Position numbers and translations under genes: made by a program. Of a stretch of 64,000 nt of DNA, positions 16,881 to 25,584 are shown piece by piece; position 1 is the first letter of the stretch, and every line of letters starts with the position of its first letter. Source of the DNA: Mycolicibacterium lacusdiani. GTDB lineage: Bacteria > Actinomycetota > Actinomycetes > Mycobacteriales > Mycobacteriaceae. Location of the stretch: NCBI RefSeq assembly GCF_021916785.1, contig NZ_JAKCFC010000007.1, positions 62,001 through 126,000 on the forward strand, read 5' to 3'. The notes beneath the pieces were generated by a model. It worked only from the letters and a program-made list of their open reading frames with translations, ran no database searches and was not told the origin of the DNA.

Positions 16881-17219
16881 GTGACTCAACTCGGTAGATA
16901 CACCTGCGGCCTGGACGCGGCGATGGACGTCGTCGACGGGAAGTGGAAGCCACTCATTCTCTGGGAGCTGCAGGACGGGCCCAAGCGGTTCAACGCGCTG
17001 CATCGGAGCTTGACCGGCATCTCGCAGAAGATGCTCACCCAGAATCTCAAGGAACTGCAGCGTCACGGCGTCGTCCACCGCGAGAGCTTTCACGAGGTAC
17101 CACCGCGGGTCGAGTACTCGATGACGCCCGCGGGCCGCGAACTGCTCGATGCGCTTGAGCCGCTCGGCGATTGGGCGACCAAGCACATCGGACTGATCTG
17201 CGCGGCAGACGCCAGCTAG
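16881..17219 (+). CDS. HxlR-family transcriptional regulator
   Basis: A 112-residue winged-helix protein of normal length for the family. It retains the N-terminal Cys9 (YTCGLDAAMDVVDGKWK), often a redox- or electrophile-sensing residue in this family, the recognition helix GISQKMLTQNLKELQRHGVV, and the wing PPRVEYSMTPAG. It probably binds the palindrome in its own upstream region and controls the divergent dehydrogenase pair. Its TAG stop shares the CTAG with the stop of the convergent gene. Confidence 0.9.
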   Translation: MTQLGRYTCGLDAAMDVVDGKWKPLILWELQDGPKRFNALHRSLTGISQKMLTQNLKELQRHGVVHRESFHEVPPRVEYSMTPAGRELLDALEPLGDWATKHIGLICAADAS

Positions 17220-17605
17220 CCGCGGCTCTCCAACCACTGCTGAGCGCGCCGCTTCGACGCCTGCGACATCCAGGCGTCCTGAATGAGTTCGGTCAGTTCG
17301 TCTAGCCCGACCCGGTGCAGTTCGCTGGCGCGCACCAGCACCGACCTGTGGCCGTTGAAGTGGTCGGTGGTGAAGAAGGGCGACGACTCGTCCTGCACCA
17401 GTGCCAACTTGTCGGCGTCGGACTCCACCCACAGCACGATGACGTCGTCGAACGGCGCGTCGGGACGCTTGGTCCGGAAGAACACGAACGACTTGCCGCC
17501 CACCTGATAGATCGAATTGCCCTTCGAACCATCGATCCGGGAGACGTGCGGCATGGACGACGCGATCCGGTGCACGTCGGCCGCGGTGGCCGGACGGTCA
17601 GACAC
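17216..17605 (-). CDS. MmcQ/YjbR-family protein
   Basis: A 129-residue protein with the CyaY-like fold pattern of the MmcQ/YjbR family (GNSIYQVGGKSFVFFR; SPFFTTDHFNGHRSVLVR; ELTELIQDAWMSQASKR). Relatives are called DNA-binding, with little functional evidence. Its start overlaps the stop of the phosphoesterase gene by 8 nt, so the two form an operon. Confidence 0.85.
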   Translation of the reverse strand: MSDRPATAADVHRIASSMPHVSRIDGSKGNSIYQVGGKSFVFFRTKRPDAPFDDVIVLWVESDADKLALVQDESSPFFTTDHFNGHRSVLVRASELHRVGLDELTELIQDAWMSQASKRRAQQWLESRG

Positions 17606-18089
17606 GATGCAGCACGACGTCGTCGAGCGACCCGTCCGCCACCGTCGCCGTCATGTACGTGCAAAACGGCTGACGGCGCCGATCGGTCGGCGAACCGGGA
17701 TTGAGCAGGCGCAGCCCCGTGTCAGCCGTCGCATCCCACGGAATGTGACTGTGGCCGAACACGAGTACGTCGGTGTCCGGGTAGAGCCGCGCCATGCGCG
17801 CGTCGCGCCCGGCCGACTGCCCCGTCTCGTGCACGACCGTGAACCGCACGCCCTCGAGCGTCTCGTCCGCACGCTCGGGCAACCGCCGGCGCAACTCCTC
17901 GCCGTCGTTGTTGCCCCAGCAGCCGATCAGCCGGCGGGCACGTCCTTCGAGATCGTCGAGCAGCGAGGGTTCCACCCAGTCACCCGCATGGATCACCACG
18001 TCGACGCGCGCGACTTCGTCCCACACCGCGGCAGGCATGTCCTTGGCGCGCTTGGGTACGTGAGTGTCGGCGATCAGGAGCAAACGCAT
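17598..18089 (-). CDS. YfcE/MJ0936-type metallophosphoesterase
   Basis: A 163-residue calcineurin-like phosphoesterase. Metal-binding motifs are in order: ADTHV at the N-terminus, HAGDW, GCWGNND, VVHETG and GHSH. Family members hydrolyse phosphodiesters such as bis-pNPP or cyclic nucleotides; the physiological substrate is not evident. The start at MRLLLIADTH is where the fold begins; the longer frame crosses the divergent promoter region. Confidence 0.9.
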   Translation of the reverse strand: MRLLLIADTHVPKRAKDMPAAVWDEVARVDVVIHAGDWVEPSLLDDLEGRARRLIGCWGNNDGEELRRRLPERADETLEGVRFTVVHETGQSAGRDARMARLYPDTDVLVFGHSHIPWDATADTGLRLLNPGSPTDRRRQPFCTYMTATVADGSLDDVVLHRV

Positions 18090-18202
18090 CGAAAGCAGAA
18101 TAACGGACGCCAAATCGCGACCGATACCGTCGGTTGGTTGCTGACGACCTATCTGGCCGTCGTTTGAACAAAGGTCAGGCTTGCTTGACAAAGAGTGGCA
18201 AC

Positions 18203-20578
18203 ATGCCCAACGATGGCCTCGATCTGGGGGTTCGCGTCCTGAAGAACAGAGTTCAGCCGGTGATCTTGGCCGCGGGCATCGCCGTCGTCGTGTTTGCCAC
18301 CTGGCTCGGCGCAGGATGGGGTGGACCGGACGTCACGGCGGCCGTCAGCGCGCTGGGCTCGCTCGGGTTCTCCGCACTCGCCTTCGGGTGTGCGCTCACC
18401 GCGGCGCTCCGCACGCCGCAGTTGCGCGGTCGCGCGTGGATGGCCGTCGCGGTCGGACTGTTCGGCTGGGTCATCGGCGATGCCATCTGGGCCTGCTACG
18501 GGCTCGTCGTGCACGCCGAACCACCGTCGCCGTCGATAGCCGACGTCGCCTACCTGGCCCTGCCGGTCGGCACCATCGTCGCGTTCATCATCACTGCGTC
18601 CGCGCGGCGACTGGTCGGCTTGCGACCGCTCATCGACGGCCTCATCATCACGTCGTCGCTGTTTTTGGTCTCCTGGGTCCTGGTGCTGCGACAGATCTTC
18701 GCCGCCCATCAGAAGAATGGCGCGGAGCTGGCGACGTCACTCACCTACGCCGTCGCCGACGTGTTCATGGTGGCGATCTCGGTACTGGTACTGACCTCCG
18801 CCCCACCGAGCCATCGGCGGGTCCTCGCCCTGGTGACCGCCGGCCTGTCGACGCTGGCGATCACGGACTCGCTGCTGGTGTACCTCAATGCCAGGGGCAT
18901 CCGCAGCAGCGACCTGCTCGTCGTCGGGTGGGCCGTGGGACTGGTGCTGCTGAGTTCGGGCGCCCTGCTCGCCATCCGCAACCTAGACCACGAAGCGCCC
19001 GGCAAGCCGCACTCGTCGCGACTGTGGCAGTGGCTGCCCTACGTTCCGATGGCCATCGCCGCCGCCGTCGGGCTGATCGATCTGTCGTCGACGTCCGCGG
19101 CGATACCGGTGCTGGTCTCGGGTGGGATCCTGGTGGGTTCCGCACTGGTCCGGCAGCTGATCATGCTGCTGGACAACAGAACCCTGCTGGAGGCCGTCGC
19201 GGATCAGGCGCTGCGCGATCCCCTGACCGGCCTGGCGAACCGCCTGCTGTTCTCTGATCGCCTGAACCACGCGATGGAGATGCGCGACCGCGACGGCCGC
19301 CAAGTGGCCGTGCTCTCGCTCGATCTCGACGAGTTCAAGCTCGTCAACGACAACCTCGGGCATCCGGCCGGTGACGCGCTGCTGCGCGCCGTCGCCGAAC
19401 GACTCGTCACCGTCGTGCCCACCGGCGACACGGTCGCACGCCTCGGCGGCGACGAGTTCGCCATCCTCATCGAGGATGGGCCGCAGCCCGCCGAGACAAC
19501 GGCGCAACGCGTTGTCGAGGTTTTCGACAAGGCGTTCTTCCTCGAGGGTGAGGAGGTGTTCATGCACCCGAGCGTCGGACTGGCCGTGACACCCGGCCTC
19601 GAAGACGACGAGGTGAACGCCGACGAACTGATCCGCCGGGCCGACATCGCGATGTACGCCGCCAAGCGCGCCGGCGTCGGAGGCGTGCAGACCTTCACCG
19701 CCGACCTGCGCCACGTGGACCGCACCGAGACGCAGAGTCCGTCATGGCATGCGGGCAAGCGCCGGCGCTCCCCCGTGGCGGGGATCCAACTGCTGGGACA
19801 ACTCCGGCGGGCCATCGACGACTTCGAACTGGACCTCGTCTACCAACCGAAGATCAGCCTCAGCACGGGCAACACCGTCGGGGTCGAGGCGCTGGTGCGG
19901 TGGCCGCACCCCGAGTTCGGCGTGCTGACCCCCAATCAGTTCCTGCCGCTGGTGCGCCAAAACGGTTTGATGGGTGCGGTCACCGACCTGGTGCTGTATC
20001 GAGCGACGCACGACGCGGTGACGTGGTACGACTCCGCCGAGTGCGAGATACCGGTCGCCATCAACCTGTTCGCGCCGACGCTCAACGACCTGGCCCTGCC
20101 CGACCGCATCGCCGCCGCGCTCGACCGCACGGGCCTCCCCCCGTCGGCGCTGTCGGTCGAGATCACCGAGCACCTGCTCCTTGCCAACATCCGGCGGGCC
20201 GGCGGGGTCATTCAACGGCTGCGAGCCAACGGGATTCGCATCGCCATCGACGACTTCGGCAGCGGATACGCCACCATGAGCTACCTGCGTGATCTACCGA
20301 TCGACGAGCTGAAGCTGGACCGCCAGTTCATCGCACCCGTGCTGCGCAGCGAGCGGGCCGCGGCGATCGTCCAGTCGGTGATCGACCTCGCCCACGCGCT
20401 TGGCATCGCCTGCGTCGCCGAGGGCGTCGAGAACGAGGCCACCGCCAGCTGGCTGCGCGAGGCAGGTTGCGACGTCGCCCAGGGCCACTACTTCGCCCGG
20501 CCCATGGCGGCCGAGGCGCTACGAGAACAGTGTCAGCTCGGCTGCAGCAACTCCGCCATCTTCCCCATCACCAACTGA
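18203..20578 (+). CDS. Membrane-bound GGDEF-EAL cyclic-di-GMP enzyme
   Basis: A 791-residue protein. About ten hydrophobic segments fill residues 12-320 (MHYT/MASE-like sensor). The GGDEF domain has an intact GGDEF at residues 415-419, so diguanylate cyclase activity is possible; the inhibitory I-site position reads PTGD rather than RxxD, so feedback inhibition may be lost. The EAL domain has EAL at 562-564, DDFGSGYATMSYL, KLDRQFI and AEGVEN, so the phosphodiesterase residues also look complete. It is a candidate bifunctional enzyme. The last 46 bp overlap the 3' end of the convergent NTF2-like gene. Confidence 0.9.
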   Translation: MPNDGLDLGVRVLKNRVQPVILAAGIAVVVFATWLGAGWGGPDVTAAVSALGSLGFSALAFGCALTAALRTPQLRGRAWMAVAVGLFGWVIGDAIWACYGLVVHAEPPSPSIADVAYLALPVGTIVAFIITASARRLVGLRPLIDGLIITSSLFLVSWVLVLRQIFAAHQKNGAELATSLTYAVADVFMVAISVLVLTSAPPSHRRVLALVTAGLSTLAITDSLLVYLNARGIRSSDLLVVGWAVGLVLLSSGALLAIRNLDHEAPGKPHSSRLWQWLPYVPMAIAAAVGLIDLSSTSAAIPVLVSGGILVGSALVRQLIMLLDNRTLLEAVADQALRDPLTGLANRLLFSDRLNHAMEMRDRDGRQVAVLSLDLDEFKLVNDNLGHPAGDALLRAVAERLVTVVPTGDTVARLGGDEFAILIEDGPQPAETTAQRVVEVFDKAFFLEGEEVFMHPSVGLAVTPGLEDDEVNADELIRRADIAMYAAKRAGVGGVQTFTADLRHVDRTETQSPSWHAGKRRRSPVAGIQLLGQLRRAIDDFELDLVYQPKISLSTGNTVGVEALVRWPHPEFGVLTPNQFLPLVRQNGLMGAVTDLVLYRATHDAVTWYDSAECEIPVAINLFAPTLNDLALPDRIAAALDRTGLPPSALSVEITEHLLLANIRRAGGVIQRLRANGIRIAIDDFGSGYATMSYLRDLPIDELKLDRQFIAPVLRSERAAAIVQSVIDLAHALGIACVAEGVENEATASWLREAGCDVAQGHYFARPMAAEALREQCQLGCSNSAIFPITN

Positions 20579-20922
20579 AGGGCCGAGAACGGCCTAATCA
20601 TCACCTTGAACGACGTGATCAGCTCATCGTCGTTCCACGCGATCATGTCGATGCCGTTGACGTACTTGCCGTCGATCGTCGCGGCGAACTCCAGGACGGC
20701 AGACCGCTCCGCGAACCACTGGCCCTCGTAGCGAAAGTCCGTTCCGCCGAACACCTTCGCCGCCGCCGTCAGGTACATCGCCGTCTTCTCCCGTCCCTCC
20801 TGCGGCGAGAACAGCGCAGGCGAGTGGAACACGACGTCGTCGGCGAGTAGGGCGTCGAGCACGGCGGGGTCGTGCCCGCCGGAGATGAAGGCGTGCCAGC
20901 GTTCGATCGCGGGAGGTGTCAT
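20533..20922 (-). CDS. NTF2-like (SnoaL-type) small protein
   Basis: A 129-residue protein with the cone-shaped alpha+beta NTF2 pattern: N-terminal helix ERWHAFISGGHDPAVLDALLADDVVFHSP, then EGREKTAMYLTAAAKVF and a C-terminal beta-sheet. Ligand or activity unknown. GGAGGC precedes the ATG, and the start overlaps the stop of the secreted metallopeptidase-like gene (ATGA), so the two are coupled. Confidence 0.85.
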   Translation of the reverse strand: MTPPAIERWHAFISGGHDPAVLDALLADDVVFHSPALFSPQEGREKTAMYLTAAAKVFGGTDFRYEGQWFAERSAVLEFAATIDGKYVNGIDMIAWNDDELITSFKVMIRPFSALQLVMGKMAELLQPS

Positions 20923-22832
20923 GCCTCCATCTTCGCAAGCGGCGCCTTCCGCGTGCGACGAACCACGATGAGCACCATCGCGGCCATCGCGACGGTCGAT
21001 GTCTGCGGAACGACGGTGTATCCGAGATCCCTGAGGATGCCCAGCTCTACCTGGCTGAGGACCCTGATACCGAGACCGGTGTCGGTCTTGGCGTTCATCA
21101 TCTTCTGATTCGCCCCGGTGAAGGTCGCGTCGTCGAGGTGCGAGCCCGAGCTGCCGCTCTCCCACGGATTCGGGGTGAACAGCGGCACGAGTCCGCCGTA
21201 GGCGGCGACGGCGTGGGCTCCCCCGAAGAAGAGGCCACCCTTGGCGCCGGTCAGGTTGCCGTCGTAGGCGGTGTTCCAGCGGTACCCCGACCCGATCGGC
21301 TTAGCGCCCGTCTGCGTGACGATGAAGCCGTCCATGGACGTCCACGACCGCCCGGTGTTCTTGCCCCGCTCATCGATGTAGGACAGGAATCCGAACGAGT
21401 GCAGCAGCTCGTGCATCGCGGTGGACGCGAAGTCGTACTCGTCGGCTCCGACGGTGTCGCCAAGCCCCCACCCATACGCGAAGTTCCACTCGATCTCGCC
21501 GTCGGCTGCGGATCCGTTCGCGTCGACACCGGTGATGAGCTTGTTCTGCACCACGGTCCGGAGGAAGCCGGCCGCCTCGCTCACGAGGTCGCTGCCCGCG
21601 GCTGCGAGCTTGCCCGACGTCGACGAGTTCTCCGCGGTGACGTCATAGGTGATGACAACCGGTGCGGTGACCAGGAATTGGGTCGCCATCCCGTCGGCGA
21701 CTGAGCGCAGGGCGTCGCGGGCCTCGGTGGACCAGTACTGTGCGCCGGTCGTGTAGTTGAACGAGAACGTGATGGCGCCCTGGTTCACCAGCATGCCCGC
21801 CGAGGTGCCCACTCCCCGGAAGGGATTGAGCAGATTGACGTCGGTCCCCATGTCGTCGGCGGTGATCACGAAGGTGTCGACGCCGTTGAAGTCCGCGCCG
21901 GGCGTATAGACATAGGTGCCGTCCGGGTTGACGAGCACGCTGCCTCGGGTCGGCGCCTTGGAGAGCCGGTAGACCAGCCTGTCGCCTTCGGGGTCCACCG
22001 CGTCGACGCGGCCCGCGATCGGCCCGCCGGACGAACTCACCAGGACCGGCGCCACCGTCGGCGCCTGGTTGAGGAACGTGCGCCGCGCCGTCCACAGCGC
22101 GCCTTCCAGGTGCACCTTGAAGACGGGATGCAGCGGTAGGGCGTCGATCAAGGACCGGACCGACGAGGTGAACGCGTTGAGCTGAGCGGTGATGGTCTGC
22201 TGCCGCGCGTCGTGCGAGCTGACCGCCTGCAGCGCCCAGGGCGGCGTGGGGGCTGCGACGGCCTGGGCGATCTCCGGTGCCGCGGCGGTCGTGACGATCG
22301 GCTCGCTGAGGGTGGGGGTGCTCACGGGGGCGGCCGCTGCCGTGCGAGCGGGCGTGGGGTCGGGGTCGGGCGCCGGCTGGGGCTGGGGCTCGGGCGCTAC
22401 GGGTGGCGCATCGTTAGCGGGCTTCGAGACCTTGTCCGGCTGTGGGTCGGCGGTGGGCTCCGACTCTTTGGTGGGCTCGGCTTCTTCGTCTTCTGCCTCT
22501 GGGGCCTCTTCGTCGTCCTTGGCGGGCGCATCGTCGGCGGAAGAAGGAACGTCCTTGTCGTCGTCCTTGGCGTCCGTAGCGCTGTCGTTCTGCGACGGGC
22601 CGTCGTCCTTCGACGTCGGCTTGTCGTCCTTGGAGGACGTGGAATCCGACGAGGCGGAGGACGACTGGTTGGAGTCGTCAGCAGCCGCGATGCCCACGGC
22701 CCCCGTCGCCGACCAGCCAAGCAGCGCCGCGCTGATACCGGCCGACGCGGCTCCGACCTTGAGCCAGCGCACGACCGCGAAACCGCCCGCCCGACGAGGA
22801 TTCGACCGTGTGTTCGAACGATGCGCTGCCAT
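20919..22832 (-). CDS. Secreted zinc-metallopeptidase-like protein with cadherin-like domain and C-terminal anchor
   Basis: A 637-residue protein. A basic N-terminus and hydrophobic stretch (about 24-48, ending AIAA-like) look like a signal peptide. An acidic Ser/Asp/Glu/Pro linker runs to about residue 180. A cadherin-like/VCBS-type block contains GDRLVYRLSKAPTRGSV and PDGTYVYTPGADFNGVDTF. The catalytic region has HELLH (474-478) followed by SFGF, then KMMNA as a possible Met-turn and LSQVELGILRDLGY. The metzincin third ligand position after HELLHSFGFL is Ser, so zinc coordination is uncertain. A hydrophobic segment and a basic tail close the protein. GAAGGAG precedes the ATG. Confidence 0.75.
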   Translation of the reverse strand: MAAHRSNTRSNPRRAGGFAVVRWLKVGAASAGISAALLGWSATGAVGIAAADDSNQSSSASSDSTSSKDDKPTSKDDGPSQNDSATDAKDDDKDVPSSADDAPAKDDEEAPEAEDEEAEPTKESEPTADPQPDKVSKPANDAPPVAPEPQPQPAPDPDPTPARTAAAAPVSTPTLSEPIVTTAAAPEIAQAVAAPTPPWALQAVSSHDARQQTITAQLNAFTSSVRSLIDALPLHPVFKVHLEGALWTARRTFLNQAPTVAPVLVSSSGGPIAGRVDAVDPEGDRLVYRLSKAPTRGSVLVNPDGTYVYTPGADFNGVDTFVITADDMGTDVNLLNPFRGVGTSAGMLVNQGAITFSFNYTTGAQYWSTEARDALRSVADGMATQFLVTAPVVITYDVTAENSSTSGKLAAAGSDLVSEAAGFLRTVVQNKLITGVDANGSAADGEIEWNFAYGWGLGDTVGADEYDFASTAMHELLHSFGFLSYIDERGKNTGRSWTSMDGFIVTQTGAKPIGSGYRWNTAYDGNLTGAKGGLFFGGAHAVAAYGGLVPLFTPNPWESGSSGSHLDDATFTGANQKMMNAKTDTGLGIRVLSQVELGILRDLGYTVVPQTSTVAMAAMVLIVVRRTRKAPLAKMEA

Positions 22833-23000
22833 TTTGTCTCCTTCGTCAATATCTGACGGTGACGGTATCCGGCAGCTCGGCGCAACGCAGCAGTTTGCGG
22901 TCGGCGAGTCTGTGATCGCGCTTCGTTTGGCGATTGGCCGGGCTGGGCAAGCACCGGTCGGGTCGATCGACCCGCAGTCGACTGGGAAGGTCGTAGACCG

Positions 23001-23318
23001 TTGAGCATTGTTGACGACGTACTGGCAGATCTGTCCGAGGCGTACCCGCGCATGGGCCGGGACGACTTCGACAAGATCGTCACGCTGGCCGGCGCGGGCC
23101 CGAGCGAGGGCAGTGGGCTCAGCGTCGCCGTGGCGCTGGAGCCGATCGTGCCCGCGATCGGCGACCGCCTGAAGAACTCGAGTGCCAAGGACACGACGGA
23201 GTACCTGCGCCTACTGCGGGGAGCAGCCAACCACGTCGTATCGCTCTGGGAGGATCCGGCCGCCGACGCTCCCGCGTTCGGCGAGGTCGAGCGGTTCGTG
23301 AAGACCATCGAGAGCTGA
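23001..23318 (+). CDS. Small hypothetical protein
   Basis: A 105-residue, mostly helical soluble protein (SIVDDVLADLSEAYPRM; KDTTEYLRLLRGAANHVVSLWED). I do not recognise a family with certainty. The start is a TTG with GGGAAGG about 11 nt upstream. It lies between the metallopeptidase-like gene, which diverges from it, and two tRNA genes on the opposite strand. Codon use is normal for the window. Confidence 0.65.
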   Translation: MSIVDDVLADLSEAYPRMGRDDFDKIVTLAGAGPSEGSGLSVAVALEPIVPAIGDRLKNSSAKDTTEYLRLLRGAANHVVSLWEDPAADAPAFGEVERFVKTIES

Positions 23319-23333
23319 GTGCCAGCTCGTGAG

Positions 23334-23406
23334 TGCGCCCGAAGGGATTCGAACCCCTAACCTTCTGATCCGTAGTCAGATGCTCTATCCGTTGAGCTAC
23401 GGGCGC
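23334..23406 (-). tRNA. tRNA-Arg(ACG)
   Basis: A 73-nt cloverleaf: acceptor GCGCCCG/CGGGCGC, anticodon loop CTACGGA (ACG), T-arm GGTTCGAATCC. The 3' CCA is not encoded. It is the expected TadA substrate. Confidence 0.95.
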
Positions 23407-23445
23407 TTGCATATTCAGTTGTCACGCTGGCGCGGGCCAGTGTGG

Positions 23446-23534
23446 CGGAGGCGAGAGGATTTGAACCTCCGGTCCGCTTTAAGGCGGACAACTCATTAGC
23501 AGTGAGTCCCATTCGGCCGCTCTGGCACGCCTCC
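23446..23534 (-). tRNA. tRNA-Ser(GCT)
   Basis: Acceptor GGAGGCG/CGCCTCC, long variable arm, anticodon loop CTGCTAA (GCT, reads AGC/AGU), T-arm GGTTCAAATCC. CCA encoded (TGG at 23443-23445). Confidence 0.95.
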
Positions 23535-23615
23535 CGAACGATCCGAGGGGCAAGCGTACACAGGCCAGCCAGACGAAGGCAAAGCCGGTAGAGCGAAGCC
23601 GATATCGGCGTTCCC

Positions 23616-23621
23616 TAGACT
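23616..23621 (+). promoter_or_regulatory. Leaderless -10 box of hisC2
   Basis: TAGACT, 6 nt before the GTG start at 23628. Confidence 0.55.
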
Positions 23622-23627
23622 GACCGG

Positions 23628-24692
23628 GTGACCGCCCGCCTGCGCCCCTTGCTGGCCGATCTGCCCGCCTATACGCCTGGCCGAACGGTGCCGGGTGCCA
23701 TCAAGATCGCCAGCAACGAGACCACCGACGGTCCGCTGCCCAGCGTGCGGGCAGCCGTCGCCGCCGCGATGGACACCATCAACCGCTACCCGGACAACGG
23801 CTACCTCGAACTACGCGACGTCCTCGCCAAGACGCTCGACGGCGGATCGTTCGCCCCCGAGCACATAGCCGTTGGCTGCGGATCGGTCAGCCTGTGCCAG
23901 CAGCTCATCCAGATCACGTCCTCGGTGGGCGACGAGGTGCTGTTCGGCTGGCGCAGCTTCGAGATCTATCCCCTGCAGGTGCGGACCGCGGGCGCAACCC
24001 CGGTTCAGGTGCCGCTGCGCGACCACACCTTCGACCTCGACGCCATGCTCGCCGCGGTCACCGATCGCACCCGGCTCATCTTCGTCTGCAACCCAAACAA
24101 CCCCACCAGCACGGTCGTCGACCCCGCGGCGCTGGCCCGGTTCGTCGCCGCGGTGCCCAGCGACATCCTGATCGCCATCGACGAGGCCTACGTCGAGTAC
24201 ATCCGCGACGACATGCTGCCCGACAGCTTCGGCCTGGCCCGCGAGCACTCAAACGTCGTCGTGCTCCGCACGTTCTCGAAGGCCTACGGCTTGGCAGGCC
24301 TGCGCGTCGGCTACGCCGTCGGCGATCCGGACGTCATCACCGCGCTCGGCAAGGTCTACGTGCCGTTCACGGCGACCAGCGTGTCCCAGGCCGCGGCCAT
24401 CGCGTCGCTGGAGGCCGCCGACGAACTGCTGGCCCGCACCGACGTCGTGGTGGCCGAGCGGACCCGCGTGACGACGACGCTGCGCGAGGCCGGCTTCGAG
24501 GTGCCGCCTTCCCAGGCCAACTTCGTCTGGTTGCCGCTGGCCGAGCGGACCGACGACTTCGTCAACAGCGCCGCCGACAACCGTCTGCTGGTCCGGCCCT
24601 ACGGTCAGGACGGCGTGCGGGTGACGGTCGCCGCCAAGCACGAGAACGACGCGTTCCTTGAGTTCGCCACCCACTGGATAGGACGAGAATGA
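23628..24692 (+). CDS. hisC2: Histidinol-phosphate/aromatic aminotransferase HisC2
   Basis: A 354-residue PLP-dependent fold-type I aminotransferase. SNETTDGPLPSV, NPNNPTST, DEAYVEY and the Schiff-base Lys218 in RTFSKAYGLAGLRVGY are present. Relatives transaminate histidinol phosphate or phenylpyruvate; the gene at this position in M. tuberculosis (Rv3772) is called HisC2 or Pat. The GTG start is fixed by a -10 box 6 nt upstream. The next gene overlaps its stop by ATGA. Confidence 0.9.
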   Translation: MTARLRPLLADLPAYTPGRTVPGAIKIASNETTDGPLPSVRAAVAAAMDTINRYPDNGYLELRDVLAKTLDGGSFAPEHIAVGCGSVSLCQQLIQITSSVGDEVLFGWRSFEIYPLQVRTAGATPVQVPLRDHTFDLDAMLAAVTDRTRLIFVCNPNNPTSTVVDPAALARFVAAVPSDILIAIDEAYVEYIRDDMLPDSFGLAREHSNVVVLRTFSKAYGLAGLRVGYAVGDPDVITALGKVYVPFTATSVSQAAAIASLEAADELLARTDVVVAERTRVTTTLREAGFEVPPSQANFVWLPLAERTDDFVNSAADNRLLVRPYGQDGVRVTVAAKHENDAFLEFATHWIGRE

Positions 24693-25162
24693 GCCCCGCG
24701 CAGAAGACCTTCGCCGACTTCGTCGGGCGCACCGACGAGATCTCCGATACCGACCTCGACGCGTTCTGGGACACCCTGGAGCCGACGACCATCGACTTCA
24801 TGATCGGCGAGTGGCAGGGCGGCGAGTTCCAGACCGGGCACCGCGCCAACGGCTTCATGAAGCGGCTCAACTGGTTCGGCAAGACGTTCGTCTCCGCGGC
24901 CGAGGCCAAGCCGCTGGTGTGCCTCGACGCCGAGGGCAACAAGTTCTCCAACACCGAGGCGATGAACGGCGAGGCGAGCCTGTGGCTCGAGGAGTTCCGC
25001 GGCGAGGTGACGGCGTCGATGGTCTACGACGGCAAGCCCGTCCACGACCACTTCAAGAAGGTCGACGACGACACCGTGCTGGGCATCATGAACGGCAAGG
25101 GAGCCATCGACACGTCATCGGGCGCCCCGCGCTACCTGTACTTCTACCTGCGTCGCGTCTAG
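24689..25162 (+). CDS. GXWXG/DUF4334 protein
   Basis: A 157-residue protein with the GXWXG block (FMIGEWQGGEFQTGH) near residue 40 and the DUF4334 C-terminal part (YLYFYLRR). A small soluble beta-rich fold, function unknown; relatives are found near lipid and terpenoid enzymes. Translationally coupled to hisC2 by a 4-nt overlap. Confidence 0.85.
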   Translation: MSPAQKTFADFVGRTDEISDTDLDAFWDTLEPTTIDFMIGEWQGGEFQTGHRANGFMKRLNWFGKTFVSAAEAKPLVCLDAEGNKFSNTEAMNGEASLWLEEFRGEVTASMVYDGKPVHDHFKKVDDDTVLGIMNGKGAIDTSSGAPRYLYFYLRRV

Positions 25163-25166
25163 CGCC

Positions 25167-25172
25167 TATCGT
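25167..25172 (+). promoter_or_regulatory. Leaderless -10 box of the lipoprotein gene
   Basis: TATCGT, 7 nt before the ATG at 25180, just after the previous stop codon. Confidence 0.5.
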
Positions 25173-25179
25173 GGTCCAG

Positions 25180-25566
25180 ATGAGGACCCGAGTTCAGGTT
25201 GCGGCGGCGGCACTGCTCGTCGCCGGCGCAGTCGGCGGCTGTAGCCAGACCGTGCCGGGCACCGTCGCGATGACGACCGAACCGGGAGCCCCGATCGGCG
25301 GATCGTCGCCCTCGACGTCACCCCGCACCACGACGCCCGGCACGCCGGGCGCACCGGGTGTGGCTCAGACCATCACGTGCGGCGAGTTCATGGACATGAC
25401 GCCCGAGGATCAGGCCGCCGTCATCGGCGAGATCTTCGGCAACTACGGCGACATGGTCGGCACCGACGAGATGGACACCATGCGGATGGCCGCAGATGCG
25501 ATGTGCCAGTTCCTGCCGAAGGACATCGCGCTCAACGACATCCTGCTGGGCGGCTCGCCTCCCTAA
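25180..25566 (+). CDS. Small lipoprotein
   Basis: A 128-residue exported protein. The signal peptide ends at VGGC with lipidated Cys21. A Pro/Ser/Thr-rich spacer follows, then a compact helical domain with two cysteines (TCGEF and MCQFLP) that could form a disulfide, plus a Met/Asp-rich stretch. Family not recognised beyond mycobacterial lipoproteins. The start was set by the signal peptide and by the -10 box 7 nt upstream. Confidence 0.8.
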   Translation: MRTRVQVAAAALLVAGAVGGCSQTVPGTVAMTTEPGAPIGGSSPSTSPRTTTPGTPGAPGVAQTITCGEFMDMTPEDQAAVIGEIFGNYGDMVGTDEMDTMRMAADAMCQFLPKDIALNDILLGGSPP

Positions 25567-25571
25567 CCGGT

Positions 25572-25577
25572 TAGCCT
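25572..25577 (+). promoter_or_regulatory. Leaderless -10 box of echA21
   Basis: TAGCCT, 7 nt before the ATG at 25585. Confidence 0.5.
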
Positions 25578-25584
25578 CCCAGCC

